DNA of 64,000 nt from Desulfonatronovibrio hydrogenovorans DSM 9292 (lineage in GTDB: Bacteria > Desulfobacterota > Desulfovibrionia > Desulfovibrionales > Desulfonatronovibrionaceae). This document shows positions 36,501-44,486 of this stretch, piece after piece (positions within the stretch are counted from its first letter, which is position 1; each line of letters begins with the position of its first letter). A program made the translations under genes and the position numbers. The notes beneath the pieces are model-generated. The model searched no databases, had not been told where the DNA came from, and was given only the letters and a program-made list of their open reading frames with translations. The DNA lies in contig NZ_JMKT01000011.1 in the NCBI RefSeq assembly GCF_000686525.1, positions 178,006-242,005 of the forward strand. The letters run 5' to 3'.

Positions 36501-38086
36501 GGGGCAGCATCCAGATCAAGAGTGAATCAGACAAGGGAAGTGTGTTTTCATTTACGGCCCGTTTGGGAATATCTGATGACAGGGAGTACAGATTTGACTC
36601 CTGCGATCTGACCGAGTGCAGGGTTCTGGTGGTGGACCATATCAGCAAATCAAGAAAGATTCTGAAGGAGATGTTTGCGTCCTGGGGGTTTAATTTTCAT
36701 GAAGCAGCCTCAGGTCAAGAGGCCTTGCAGAGGGTAAAAGACCTGGCGAACCATGAAAGGGGTTACGATTATATTGTTATTGACTGGGATCTTCCAGATC
36801 AGAGCGGCATCCAGACAGGTCGGCTTATTCGCCAGGCAGAACAGGAGTTTGGTCTGGGCAGGCAACCCTGTATAATACTGACTTCGTTCGGTAACAAGGA
36901 AGAAGTTATGGAACAAGCAGCAGGCTATGATCTGGATGTATTTTTGGTCAAACCAGTCACTTCTTCAGCTTTATTCAACGTCATTATTGGTGTAGGGTAT
37001 GGCCAGAACATTGGTACATCTCTGGAGTCTGATAAAGCCAGGTCTGGACTGTTTTTTAAAGGAATCAGGGTTTTGCTGGCCGAAGATAATGAGATTAATC
37101 AGCAGGTGGCCAGGGAAATTCTTGAACAGGCCGGGATTGAAGTCCATGTAGTGCAGAATGGCAGGCAGGCAGTGCAAGAGGTAAAAAAACAGAGTTTTGA
37201 CTTAGTGCTTATGGATATTCAAATGCCAGAAATGGATGGCTTTGAAGCTACTGCAGCCATCAGGGAAATTAGCTCGAGTCTGCCCATAGTTGCCATGACT
37301 GCTGCAGCTATGACCGAGGATCGGGAAAAAAGTCTGGCTGCGGGCATGAATGATCACCTTGGCAAGCCAATAGACCAGGGTTTATTGTATCTTACAATTC
37401 AGAAGTGGACAGGGCAGGCAGCACAGGGTGACCATTTTACTCAAGCCGATAGTGGGTCGACAGGGATTCAATTTCCCGATGAATTGCCCGGGATAGACGT
37501 TTCAAGTGGGCTGGCTAGGCTTGGAGGGAACGCTTTGCTTTTTGCCAAGTTGATTCACAGTACAGTCACTGACTATTCAGACCTTCCTGCAAAGCTACGA
37601 GAGTACCTGGTTTCCAGCGATACTGAAGAGGCTGGAAAACTGGTGCATGCCTTAAAGGGCGTCTCTGGAAATATTTCAGCCAAAAGGCTGTTTGATGCCT
37701 GTAAGGAGTTTGAGGATTCGATGCAAAGGGGTAGATCTGCGACAGCTAAGATCCAGGAAATTGCAAATGCTCTGGAAGAGATTGCATCCGGTCTTGAGCT
37801 TATTCCCATAGAGAAATTAAGACCACTAAGGGAATCCAGTGGACCAGTGTTGTCAGAAGTGCTTGAGAATATTACTGCTTTGAAAGACAGTTTAAGGCAG
37901 CACAGTTTAGAGGCAACAAGTATCGTCAGTTTTTTTCAGGAAAACTTTGGATATGGGGTTTATGCTTCGGTTGTTGACCAGCTTGGCAACAGCATCTTGG
38001 AGTTCGAATTCAAGGAAGCTGAAAAAAGTTTGCAGGAGTTTGAAAAACTTTTCCAGCAAAACTTCCAGGTGAGCCGAGATGAATGA
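33578..38086 (+). CDS. Hybrid histidine kinase: six PAS, HisKA-HATPase, two receivers, Hpt
   Basis: A soluble kinase of 1502 residues without TM segments. Six consecutive PAS/PAC units (starting near residues 10, 135, 265, 385, 510 and 635) feed a HisKA domain with His780 in MSHEIRTPMN. The HATPase has NAVKFTHEG, DTGIGL and GTGLGL. Receiver 1 keeps Asp1069 but has VVDH where two acidic residues are usual. Receiver 2 is canonical (AEDNE, Asp1213 in LMDIQMPEMDG). A C-terminal Hpt has His1357 in LVHALKGVSGN. The ATG at 33578 with GGAG upstream is preferred to a GTG at 33518. It overlaps the REC-PP2C gene by 8 bases, so the phosphorelay most likely ends there and/or at the GGDEF regulator. Confidence 0.93.
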   Translation: MVTDHIYKKIFHLSPDGIVLIDPKSTLPIEFNTAAHENLGYTREEFAALSISDYEANESKEDIEAHVQNIMKNGRDDFETLHRTKSGELINVLVTVILAELEENKVLLAHFRDLTETKIAQSKADEVHRKLEMISSQIPGVVYQYKLNPDGTSCFPYSSRGMKSIYGVEPHEVEADASAVFKTLHPDDLDRVSSSIKLSAETLEPWKTEYRVLSRDGQEKWLMGSALPMKENDGSVLWHGFITDISEQKVIQEKLASKTKELEGFFNVSLDLLCIADLQGRFIKLNKAWEDVLGYTVQDLEGRHFLDFVHPDDIAGTVKSMSRLKDNSNVLNFVNRYKDKRGNYKYIEWRSHPHGNLIYAAARDITDRIETEKALRLSEQRFRDVSSAAGEYIWETNAGGVYIFATDKICDVLGRPLDKIIGKSPYDFIDKEDGREVADFFSRKAESRESFSSLEHKIMRPDGSIVWQRVTKVPVFNDEGEFSGYRGAGLDITAEIEARKHLEDNELKFRGLFEMSPIGIGLNDMATGQWLDFNRSLLESTGYNEDEFLKLSYWDLTPKEYEPQEMEQIRQLRETGYFGPYEKEYISKNGQRYPVLLNGMLIKDSSGREMIWCIIQDITERKQFEEAILRSEKQIRTMTQASLDALIMVDSKGTVTFWNLAAEKLFGYSEKEAMGQDVHKLVADEHEFKKLVSGMKEFAESGRGPVIDNVLEFKARRKDGEWIDVERSVAAFDLDGEWHAVGSLRDISDRIKAREETEKARQAAEAASKSKSEFLANMSHEIRTPMNAVIGLSQLALRTDLNPRQKDYLSKIESSSKMLLGIINDILDYSKIEAGKMDLDEHEFNLDRIIEQVSVLFHESIESKGLEVYFRVMPDVPRILVGDSLRLKQVLTNLMSNAVKFTHEGEIEVRVRVESRHNNRAVLRFEIRDTGIGLSKDEQEKLFQAFSQADTSTTRKYGGTGLGLTISQHLVTMMGGSIQIKSESDKGSVFSFTARLGISDDREYRFDSCDLTECRVLVVDHISKSRKILKEMFASWGFNFHEAASGQEALQRVKDLANHERGYDYIVIDWDLPDQSGIQTGRLIRQAEQEFGLGRQPCIILTSFGNKEEVMEQAAGYDLDVFLVKPVTSSALFNVIIGVGYGQNIGTSLESDKARSGLFFKGIRVLLAEDNEINQQVAREILEQAGIEVHVVQNGRQAVQEVKKQSFDLVLMDIQMPEMDGFEATAAIREISSSLPIVAMTAAAMTEDREKSLAAGMNDHLGKPIDQGLLYLTIQKWTGQAAQGDHFTQADSGSTGIQFPDELPGIDVSSGLARLGGNALLFAKLIHSTVTDYSDLPAKLREYLVSSDTEEAGKLVHALKGVSGNISAKRLFDACKEFEDSMQRGRSATAKIQEIANALEEIASGLELIPIEKLRPLRESSGPVLSEVLENITALKDSLRQHSLEATSIVSFFQENFGYGVYASVVDQLGNSILEFEFKEAEKSLQEFEKLFQQNFQVSRDE

Positions 38087-39248
38087 TAAACCAAAGCCTC
38101 AGCCAACACTGCTCGTTGTTGATGATTCACCGTTGAACCTGAATGTTTTGGGAAAAATTCTGGAAAAGGACTACCAGGTGCTTGTCGCCAAAAGCGGATC
38201 TCAGGCCTTAGAGGTTGTTCAGCAAGACCCGCAGCCGGACCTGATTCTGCTGGACATAATGATGCCGGGTATGGACGGATACGAGGTTTGCAGAATACTT
38301 AAGTCAGAACCACGCACTGCTGAGATTCCGGTGATATTTGTGACAGCCATGGCTACGGTAGAGGATGAAACTTTAGGGTTGGGGCTGGGGGCGGTAGACT
38401 ATATCATAAAGCCATACCAGGCCCCGATTATCAGGGCTAGAGTCAAGACTCATCTGGAACTTCTTCAGGTAAAAAGGGATCTGCAAAGAGCTCATGCCGA
38501 CCTATCTTACGAGCTTCAGGCTATGAATGAGCTGCAAGCCCTGATCCTCCCCTCCAGTCCGTTTGTCTCCAATTGCTTGTTTGCTCAAGGAGTATACATC
38601 CCTTCCGGGCTGGCCAGTGGAGACTATTACGATTATGTCCCCCTGGAACAGGGCGGACTCAGGTGTATTGTTGCAGACGTTTCAGGACATGGTGCCAGAT
38701 CAGCCTTTATTATGGCCATGGTCAGAACTTTTTTTCATATTGACCAGTTCAGACAAGTATCTTTGCCCACACTGGTCAACAGCCTCAACAATCAGGTCAG
38801 GCAGACCCTTGGCGATCAGGGTGACTTCATCACCCTGTTCATAGCGGATATTGATGCTGAAGCAAGGAGAATTGAATATGTAAATGCCGGACATTGTCCC
38901 GCGTTTTTTCTTGACGAACAGGGCTTTCAGGAGATCGAACCGACCGGCCCTTTAATTGGAGTTTTTGATGGTGAGTACGAACAAGGCCAGATCTCGGTTC
39001 AAGGTGACTGGACTTTTCTGATGTACACTGACGGTGTTTATGAATGCCTTGTCCAGGGGCTGGAAATGTTCGGTTTTGAGCCCTTTCGTGATTTGTGCTC
39101 CAGGCTGCTTGGTGAAGATTCTTTTAAGGTTGGCGAGCTGCCGGCAAGGGTGGCCCGGGAAGCTCCAGGAATGGTCGGCATTTTAGACGATCAGACAGCT
39201 CTCCTGGTCAGGGGTCTAGTTGCAGCTCATGATCGTACTTTTGGATGA
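38079..39248 (+). CDS. Response-regulator PP2C phosphatase (REC-SpoIIE/RsbU type)
   Basis: A 389-residue protein with an N-terminal receiver (phospho-Asp59 in LLDIMMPGMDG), a short coiled linker and a PP2C-type SpoIIE domain. That domain has the metal-binding SGDYYDY, DVSGHGARSAF and YTDGVYE motifs. Such proteins dephosphorylate a STAS antagonist and so trigger a partner switch. Unlike HsbR of Pseudomonas it has no fused kinase domain; an RsbW-like ATPase is encoded two genes on. It overlaps the hybrid kinase gene by 8 bases and precedes the STAS gene by 35, so it is the natural output of the relay. Confidence 0.93.
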   Translation: MNDKPKPQPTLLVVDDSPLNLNVLGKILEKDYQVLVAKSGSQALEVVQQDPQPDLILLDIMMPGMDGYEVCRILKSEPRTAEIPVIFVTAMATVEDETLGLGLGAVDYIIKPYQAPIIRARVKTHLELLQVKRDLQRAHADLSYELQAMNELQALILPSSPFVSNCLFAQGVYIPSGLASGDYYDYVPLEQGGLRCIVADVSGHGARSAFIMAMVRTFFHIDQFRQVSLPTLVNSLNNQVRQTLGDQGDFITLFIADIDAEARRIEYVNAGHCPAFFLDEQGFQEIEPTGPLIGVFDGEYEQGQISVQGDWTFLMYTDGVYECLVQGLEMFGFEPFRDLCSRLLGEDSFKVGELPARVAREAPGMVGILDDQTALLVRGLVAAHDRTFG

Positions 39249-39283
39249 ATGTTTCTTAATTAACTGTTATTCTGGGAGAAAAA

Positions 39284-39631
39284 GTGGATATTGAAGTCAG
39301 GCAAGTAGGTCAGGCTCTGATAGTAAAGCCTTTAGCTAAAAGAGTGGATTACGGGAATGCATCTGTTTTAAAGGGCGCCATGGTAGACTACATTAATCGC
39401 AATCATGTCAGGATTGCCGTAGATCTCAGTGAGGTAGAGTTTATGGACAGCTCTGGTTTATCAGCCCTTTTGTCAACATTAAAAACAGTTTCCAGACAGG
39501 GAAGGATGGTGGTGTTCGGAGTAAACCTAAACGTGGGCAAGCTTTTCTCCATAACCAAGCTGGACAAAGGGGTATTTGAGATACATGCCAGCGAAAGTCA
39601 GGCTGTGTCATCACTATCCGAAACAAGGTGA
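39284..39631 (+). CDS. STAS anti-sigma-factor antagonist
   Basis: A 115-residue STAS protein with the phosphorylation loop EFMDSSGLSAL at about 52-62. One of the two serines (56/57) is the likely target of the neighbouring RsbW-like kinase and of the PP2C phosphatase. It starts with GTG, with GGGAG 5 bases upstream. It is followed after only 3 bases by the kinase gene. The dephosphorylated form should bind that kinase or another effector. No sigma factor gene is present in this block, so the released partner could be a synthase or cyclase instead. Confidence 0.92.
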   Translation: MDIEVRQVGQALIVKPLAKRVDYGNASVLKGAMVDYINRNHVRIAVDLSEVEFMDSSGLSALLSTLKTVSRQGRMVVFGVNLNVGKLFSITKLDKGVFEIHASESQAVSSLSETR

Positions 39632-39634
39632 AAT

Positions 39635-40072
39635 TTGCATACAGGAAAAAACATCACCTTTTTAATCCCTTCTTGTCAGAACCATGTCCGTCTTATGGGA
39701 TGCGCACTCAAAGGGGTTTTATCTGAACTTTTTACTGATCAGGAGTTGATCTATCTGGTGGATCTTGCAGTGACAGAGGCGGTTTCCAACAGCATTCGCC
39801 ATGCCTATGGCGGAGAGACCGGTTATCTTATTAAAGTTAAACTGCAGATAAATGAAAAGGATCTGGTGGTGACTGTGCAGGACCAGGGACAAAAAATGGA
39901 CCCTGGCTTTCTGGATAAAAAAGGATTCAGTACTTGCAGGGATGTTAAAGAAGTAAAGGAAGGGGGCAGAGGTATTCCATTGATTAACGAGATTATGGAC
40001 CATGTTGAGTATTCTTCTTTGGACGGAATCAATCATTTGATAATGAAGAAAGAATTTGACCGGGGTAAGTAA
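39635..40072 (+). CDS. RsbW-like serine kinase / anti-sigma factor (HATPase_c_2)
   Basis: A 145-residue GHKL ATPase. The N box is TEAVSNSIRHAYGG, followed by VQDQGQ (DxG) and EGGRGIPLINEIMD. This is the RsbW/SpoIIAB type that phosphorylates a STAS partner and sequesters a target protein. The start is a TTG with AAGGTGA overlapping the STAS stop, so expression is coupled. The TPR gene begins on the very next base after its stop. It forms a partner-switch set with the preceding REC-PP2C and STAS genes. Its final target is unknown. Confidence 0.9.
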   Translation: MHTGKNITFLIPSCQNHVRLMGCALKGVLSELFTDQELIYLVDLAVTEAVSNSIRHAYGGETGYLIKVKLQINEKDLVVTVQDQGQKMDPGFLDKKGFSTCRDVKEVKEGGRGIPLINEIMDHVEYSSLDGINHLIMKKEFDRGK

Positions 40073-40567
40073 TTGTTGACTCAGAAAAGTCGTCAGTACC
40101 TGCTATACGGCATTTTGCTCTGCACATTGCTGCTTGCTACTCCCTGGTTTTTTATGATGGTAAACCAGGATATTGTGAAGTACAGGCAGGCAGAAAAGAG
40201 TTTTTTAAAGCAGGACTATCATCAGGCTGCGCAGCAAATGGCAAGTTCCATCACTGCAGGAGGGGCTGATTCCGCAAAACTCAATCTTCTTGGTGATATC
40301 TACATGGCTCTGGAAAAATATGATCGGGCCTTGCTTGCCTATGCCGATCTCAGCAGCATGGTTCCTGAAGATTTGAATGTGTTGATCAAACTGGCCGATG
40401 CCTATTCTCTTGCAGGCCAGACAGACATGGCCCTGGAGTTCATGGCCAAGGTTCTTGAGCAACGTCCTGAATTTCGAACTGCCCTGCTCTGGAAGGCCCG
40501 GATCCTGTCTAGAGATCAGCGATTTTCGCAGGCGATAGATTTATATTATCAAGCATTGGGAGATTGA
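40073..40567 (+). CDS. Membrane-anchored TPR protein
   Basis: A 164-residue protein with one N-terminal TM anchor (YLLYGILLCTLLLATPWFFM) and three TPR-like repeats, for example AKLNLLGDIYMALEKYDRAL and LIKLADAYSLAGQTDMAL. The start is a TTG (40073 or 40076) directly behind the kinase stop. The repeats would face the periplasm. It overlaps the next TPR gene by one base. In polysaccharide systems such short TPR proteins bridge inner- and outer-membrane parts or guide the polymer, as AlgK and the TPR parts of PgaA/PelB do. That role here is inferred. Confidence 0.8.
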   Translation: MLTQKSRQYLLYGILLCTLLLATPWFFMMVNQDIVKYRQAEKSFLKQDYHQAAQQMASSITAGGADSAKLNLLGDIYMALEKYDRALLAYADLSSMVPEDLNVLIKLADAYSLAGQTDMALEFMAKVLEQRPEFRTALLWKARILSRDQRFSQAIDLYYQALGD

Positions 40568-41199
40568 TGGTGAAAATATTTAATATACTGGGAATGCTAT
40601 TGGGGTCGGTGTTTCTACTGGCTGTTTTGCCGGGCTGGACAGCACAGGATAGAGGAATGACCGGGGCTGTGCAGGGAGTTTTTCTTGAAGAGATTCCTGA
40701 CTGGCAGGCCAGGTGGGAGCTTGCCAGGCTGCTCAGTTATACTGAGCGATATGCTGAGTCTGAGATTCAGTACAGAAAAGTTCTGAAAGAAAGGCCGGAC
40801 CAGCTTGAGGCAAAAATTGAGCTGGCCAGGGTATTATTCTGGAAGGGAGATACTGATGAAGCCGAAAAAGTGTTCTCATCGATCCCAACTAAGGATTTGA
40901 CACCTGAGGCCAGGCTGGAAATGGCAGAAATTTACCTGGCTCGAAACCAATATGTTGCTGCAGCAGATATATATCTTGATCATCTGGTGAAAAATCCTGG
41001 AGATCACAGAACCAGGTTCAAGCTGGCCCAGGTGCTCAGCTGGAAAGGTGATTACGATGCTTCCCTGAACCAGTATCAAATAATCCTGGATGAACTGCCC
41101 AGCGATGTTCAGGTCCGGAGAAGGTACGCCCAGGTCCTTGTTTGGGCTGAAAGATTTGATGAGGCCATTATTGAGCTGGAAAGGACCCTAGAGGATTGA
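40567..41199 (+). CDS. Periplasmic TPR protein
   Basis: A 210-residue protein with an N-terminal signal sequence (VKIFNILGMLLGSVFLLAVL, cleavage probably after GWTA) followed by about four TPRs, such as ARWELARLLSYTERYAESE, AKIELARVLFWKGDTDEAE and TRFKLAQVLSWKGDYDASL. The WKGD repeat signature resembles those of PelB/BcsC-like TPRs. The ATG is at 40567, overlapping the previous stop. It overlaps the porin gene in the same way (TGATG at 41197). It probably works with the large TPR porin as part of a periplasmic corridor. Confidence 0.82.
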   Translation: MVKIFNILGMLLGSVFLLAVLPGWTAQDRGMTGAVQGVFLEEIPDWQARWELARLLSYTERYAESEIQYRKVLKERPDQLEAKIELARVLFWKGDTDEAEKVFSSIPTKDLTPEARLEMAEIYLARNQYVAAADIYLDHLVKNPGDHRTRFKLAQVLSWKGDYDASLNQYQIILDELPSDVQVRRRYAQVLVWAERFDEAIIELERTLED

Positions 41200-44100
41200 T
41201 GGTTATGGGCGGATCTGTGCTCACCAGGCTGAAACCATGGGTTGTCGCCGGATGGATCTGGTGCATCATGCCAGGTATGGCTTGGGCTGATGATCCCTCA
41301 CCTTACTTTACTGTTCAGATCGGCAGTTATGAACTGCTAGAAAAAGCTGAAGAGAATCTGGACAGATATCTTGACTTCTTTCCCCAAGACATTGACAAGC
41401 TGAGAATTGAAGATCATCCCCCATTTTTTGCCCTGCGGGCTGGACTGTTCAGGCAGTACAGTTCTGCCGATGATTTAAGAAAGAAGATTGCAGAAGTGTT
41501 TTCTGAAGCTTTGATACTCCGTGCATATTACCTGGAGGACAGGATTCTTTCTGGTGGTTCGCGGCCTGGTGTGCGCGCCTCAGAATCATCGGTACATGCA
41601 CCGGCAAGGATGCAGCATGAGAAAAAAGGTATTGATGATTCCATTGTCCCTGCCAGCGAAGCCATCTCAGACTCGCAAGCCAGATTTATTTTGGCGGAGT
41701 TGCTTATCAGACATGGCAGCCTTGACAGTCTAAGGAAAGCTGAACAGCTGATAAGCAACCTGCGAAGAATCCAGGCTGATTCATCTGAAGTTGACCTGCT
41801 GCAGATCCGTCTTGAAGCTTTAATGGGGAATCGAGTCAGGGTTACACAGCTGACAGAGGATTATGTCCGGAACAGACCCTTTGATCCTGATGCGTGGCTT
41901 GTAATGGCGGATATTGCATCTTCACTGGGGCACTTTGCCCGGTCCAGGGATATGTATCTAACCGCCATTGACCTTCTGGACGGCGCTGAGAAGCAAAGGG
42001 TCAGGCTGATTTTTGCTGAACGGACTCTGGTCTGGGGAGATTATTATGCTTCAGAAACCATTGTCAGAGAGGCACTCAATCATGATCCAGATAATCCTGA
42101 GCTCATGCTCGTTCTGTCCAAAAGCCTCATTGCTCAGCAGCGTTTTGTGGAAGGCCGGGCCTGGCTTGACCGGGTCATCCGGCTGAACCTGACAGGGTCT
42201 GAAACGTATTTTCAAGCCTGGACTGAAAAGATCAATCTTGGTCTGCAGGAGAAAGACTATGCCCGCGCTTCCGCGGATGCTAACGATTTTTTGTTTCAAT
42301 ATGGACCGAAAAGATTAATGATTATTCCTGGAGCAAGGGCATATTACGAGTCTGGACGGTTTGAGGAGTCGGAACAATTGTTTGCCAAGGCCCTGGGTGA
42401 AAATCAACTCAAGTCTGAGGCGCTGATTGGGCTGGCTCTTCTTAAAATCCGACAGAATGACAGGGAAAAAGCAGCGGGTTATCTGTCCCAAGTGGGGATT
42501 GACTCAGAAGCATATGCTTTGGCTAAAGTAATTCTGCACAAGGACAATCCATCTGCTCTATTTGGATTCCTGGACCATTATCTGAACATGGAAAATGATC
42601 CTTCCAGACTAATGAATCTGGCCCATGCTCTGGCAAAATATGGATATTCTGGTGAGGCAACAACCTGTTTTGAGGCGGCTCTTGTGCAAGATCACAGGTT
42701 TTTTCCGGCCCGAATTGGCTTGGCAAAAGTTCTTCCAGCAACGGGCCGGTATACAGAAAGTCTTGATATAATTGGATTTCTGGCGAATGAATTTCCAGAT
42801 AACTATAAGCTTGGCCTGACCCGGGCCAGGGTGTTGGCCTGGTCAAGGCAATATCAGGAATCTATTGCTGCCTACAATGTTCTTCTTCTGCAGAACCCTG
42901 ACAATGCAACTGTATTAAGGGAGGCCGCAAGGACTGCATATTGGGGTAAAATGGCCAGCCTGGGAAACGAATTGTACCAGAGAATATATACCCCATCAGT
43001 GGATGAGATGCTTTTGCAGCGGCTTGAAAATATGGTCAGATCGCCAGGGGGTGATCTGCCTGCAAAGCCAGTGGAAACACTTGCCGCAACAGCAGACCGG
43101 GGTCTGGTGGTCAAAGGCTATGAAGAATTCATTGGCTGGTATGAAGAAAATTCATCCGGCCTTGATGCACAGATTGTTTCAGATATTGAGCAAATCAAGC
43201 ATGACCTGAATCCTGTTTACATTAACCAGAAAAGAGCTGTTTTGGAAAAAAAGACCAAGGATCTGGTCTGGAACAGGCGTTTTGCTCCGGCAAGACGCGA
43301 GCTTGTGAGGCTGACCAGCTTTGATCCGGGAAACCAGGAAGCTTTGTTTGACCTGGCCCAGGTAAATTGCAGTCTAAGTCTTTGCGACCAGGAAAGGGAG
43401 GTGTATGAGCAGCTGTTACGGCTTGAGCCTCTTCACGGGCAGGCTGGCAAGGCTCTGGAAAGGCAAAAGATCCGTTCCAGCCCTAGAATTTTCGGTGGAT
43501 ATGCCTTTTGGAAAGAGAAGGGTCGCGGAGATCTGGCCAGAATGACCTGGCACAGCGTTGATCTGGGAGTGGAGGTACCATTTTTCTGCAGACACAGTCT
43601 GAGGCTAATCACTCACAAATACATGGAGTCCCCACAAAAATATGGAAGAATGGTTCACGCTTCAGGGCTCAGCCTGGAGGGTGATGTTGTAACAGGTCCA
43701 GATATTATTTTTTCCGGCAGGATCACTCATAAATCATATGATGGCGATCTTAAAGTCAGAAGATTCTCAGACTTGGCAGGAGGATCTGCTGCTGAGGATT
43801 CCTTTAAGGTCAGTCTTGAGGATATCAGCACCGGATATCTGGATATGAGGGTTAACTTTGATAATTATGCTGCACTGACCGTTGGCTATGAAAAAAGACA
43901 GGAGATGTCTAATGTCACGGCCCTGGCACAAGGTATTTACTCAGACCGGTACAAGGCTCACCTGGATGTATACCCTTCAAGAAAGCTCGATCTGAGTTTG
44001 GTTGCCGAGTATATTGACTACAACGATAACAATCACGGCTATAAGTACGGTGGTGAAATTGGCTATGCATTCACAGATCATCCCCGCCAGTTCAAGACTA

Positions 44101-44468
44101 TTCTTTCGGCCCGGTACAGGGATACGTCCAAAGAATATCAGGCATGTCCGGAAACAAATGTGCAGTGCTCAATCAAGAATGACTTCAAACATCCGTACTG
44201 GACTCCTCAGGATTACTGGGGAGCAGCCCTTACTTTTGCATTTCGCCATGATTTGGCTGAAGCTTTTTTTTGCGGCGCCAGAGAGCATTTTTACGAGTTG
44301 AAACTTACCTTGGGAACTGAAAAGGACAATAATGATTCAGTCGAGGTTAAGGGACTTTGGCAAAGGGAAGTTACTGACTGGTTCGGTGTGCAGACTCAGG
44401 CTATGTGGCACCATTCCAGGGAGTGGCAAGCTCTGGCAGGTGAGTTGGGACTGTTTTTCAGGTTTTAA
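41199..44468 (+). CDS. SPOR-TPR outer-membrane porin (exopolysaccharide exporter-like)
   Basis: A 1089-residue envelope protein. The signal peptide ends at GMAWA (about residue 31). A SPOR-like domain follows (about 36-115: YFTVQIGSYELLEKAEENL), then a long TPR region (about 145-740). From about 757 to the end there is a beta-barrel of alternating amphipathic strands with the C-terminal aromatic LGLFFRF typical of outer-membrane insertion. The TPR-barrel fusion is the plan of BcsC, PgaA and PelB. The N-terminal SPOR-like domain is unusual for these and might target the exporter to denuded peptidoglycan at division sites. It is translationally coupled to the preceding TPR gene. Confidence 0.85.
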   Translation: MVMGGSVLTRLKPWVVAGWIWCIMPGMAWADDPSPYFTVQIGSYELLEKAEENLDRYLDFFPQDIDKLRIEDHPPFFALRAGLFRQYSSADDLRKKIAEVFSEALILRAYYLEDRILSGGSRPGVRASESSVHAPARMQHEKKGIDDSIVPASEAISDSQARFILAELLIRHGSLDSLRKAEQLISNLRRIQADSSEVDLLQIRLEALMGNRVRVTQLTEDYVRNRPFDPDAWLVMADIASSLGHFARSRDMYLTAIDLLDGAEKQRVRLIFAERTLVWGDYYASETIVREALNHDPDNPELMLVLSKSLIAQQRFVEGRAWLDRVIRLNLTGSETYFQAWTEKINLGLQEKDYARASADANDFLFQYGPKRLMIIPGARAYYESGRFEESEQLFAKALGENQLKSEALIGLALLKIRQNDREKAAGYLSQVGIDSEAYALAKVILHKDNPSALFGFLDHYLNMENDPSRLMNLAHALAKYGYSGEATTCFEAALVQDHRFFPARIGLAKVLPATGRYTESLDIIGFLANEFPDNYKLGLTRARVLAWSRQYQESIAAYNVLLLQNPDNATVLREAARTAYWGKMASLGNELYQRIYTPSVDEMLLQRLENMVRSPGGDLPAKPVETLAATADRGLVVKGYEEFIGWYEENSSGLDAQIVSDIEQIKHDLNPVYINQKRAVLEKKTKDLVWNRRFAPARRELVRLTSFDPGNQEALFDLAQVNCSLSLCDQEREVYEQLLRLEPLHGQAGKALERQKIRSSPRIFGGYAFWKEKGRGDLARMTWHSVDLGVEVPFFCRHSLRLITHKYMESPQKYGRMVHASGLSLEGDVVTGPDIIFSGRITHKSYDGDLKVRRFSDLAGGSAAEDSFKVSLEDISTGYLDMRVNFDNYAALTVGYEKRQEMSNVTALAQGIYSDRYKAHLDVYPSRKLDLSLVAEYIDYNDNNHGYKYGGEIGYAFTDHPRQFKTILSARYRDTSKEYQACPETNVQCSIKNDFKHPYWTPQDYWGAALTFAFRHDLAEAFFCGAREHFYELKLTLGTEKDNNDSVEVKGLWQREVTDWFGVQTQAMWHHSREWQALAGELGLFFRF

Positions 44469-44486
44469 GAGCAGTTAAGGATGAAC

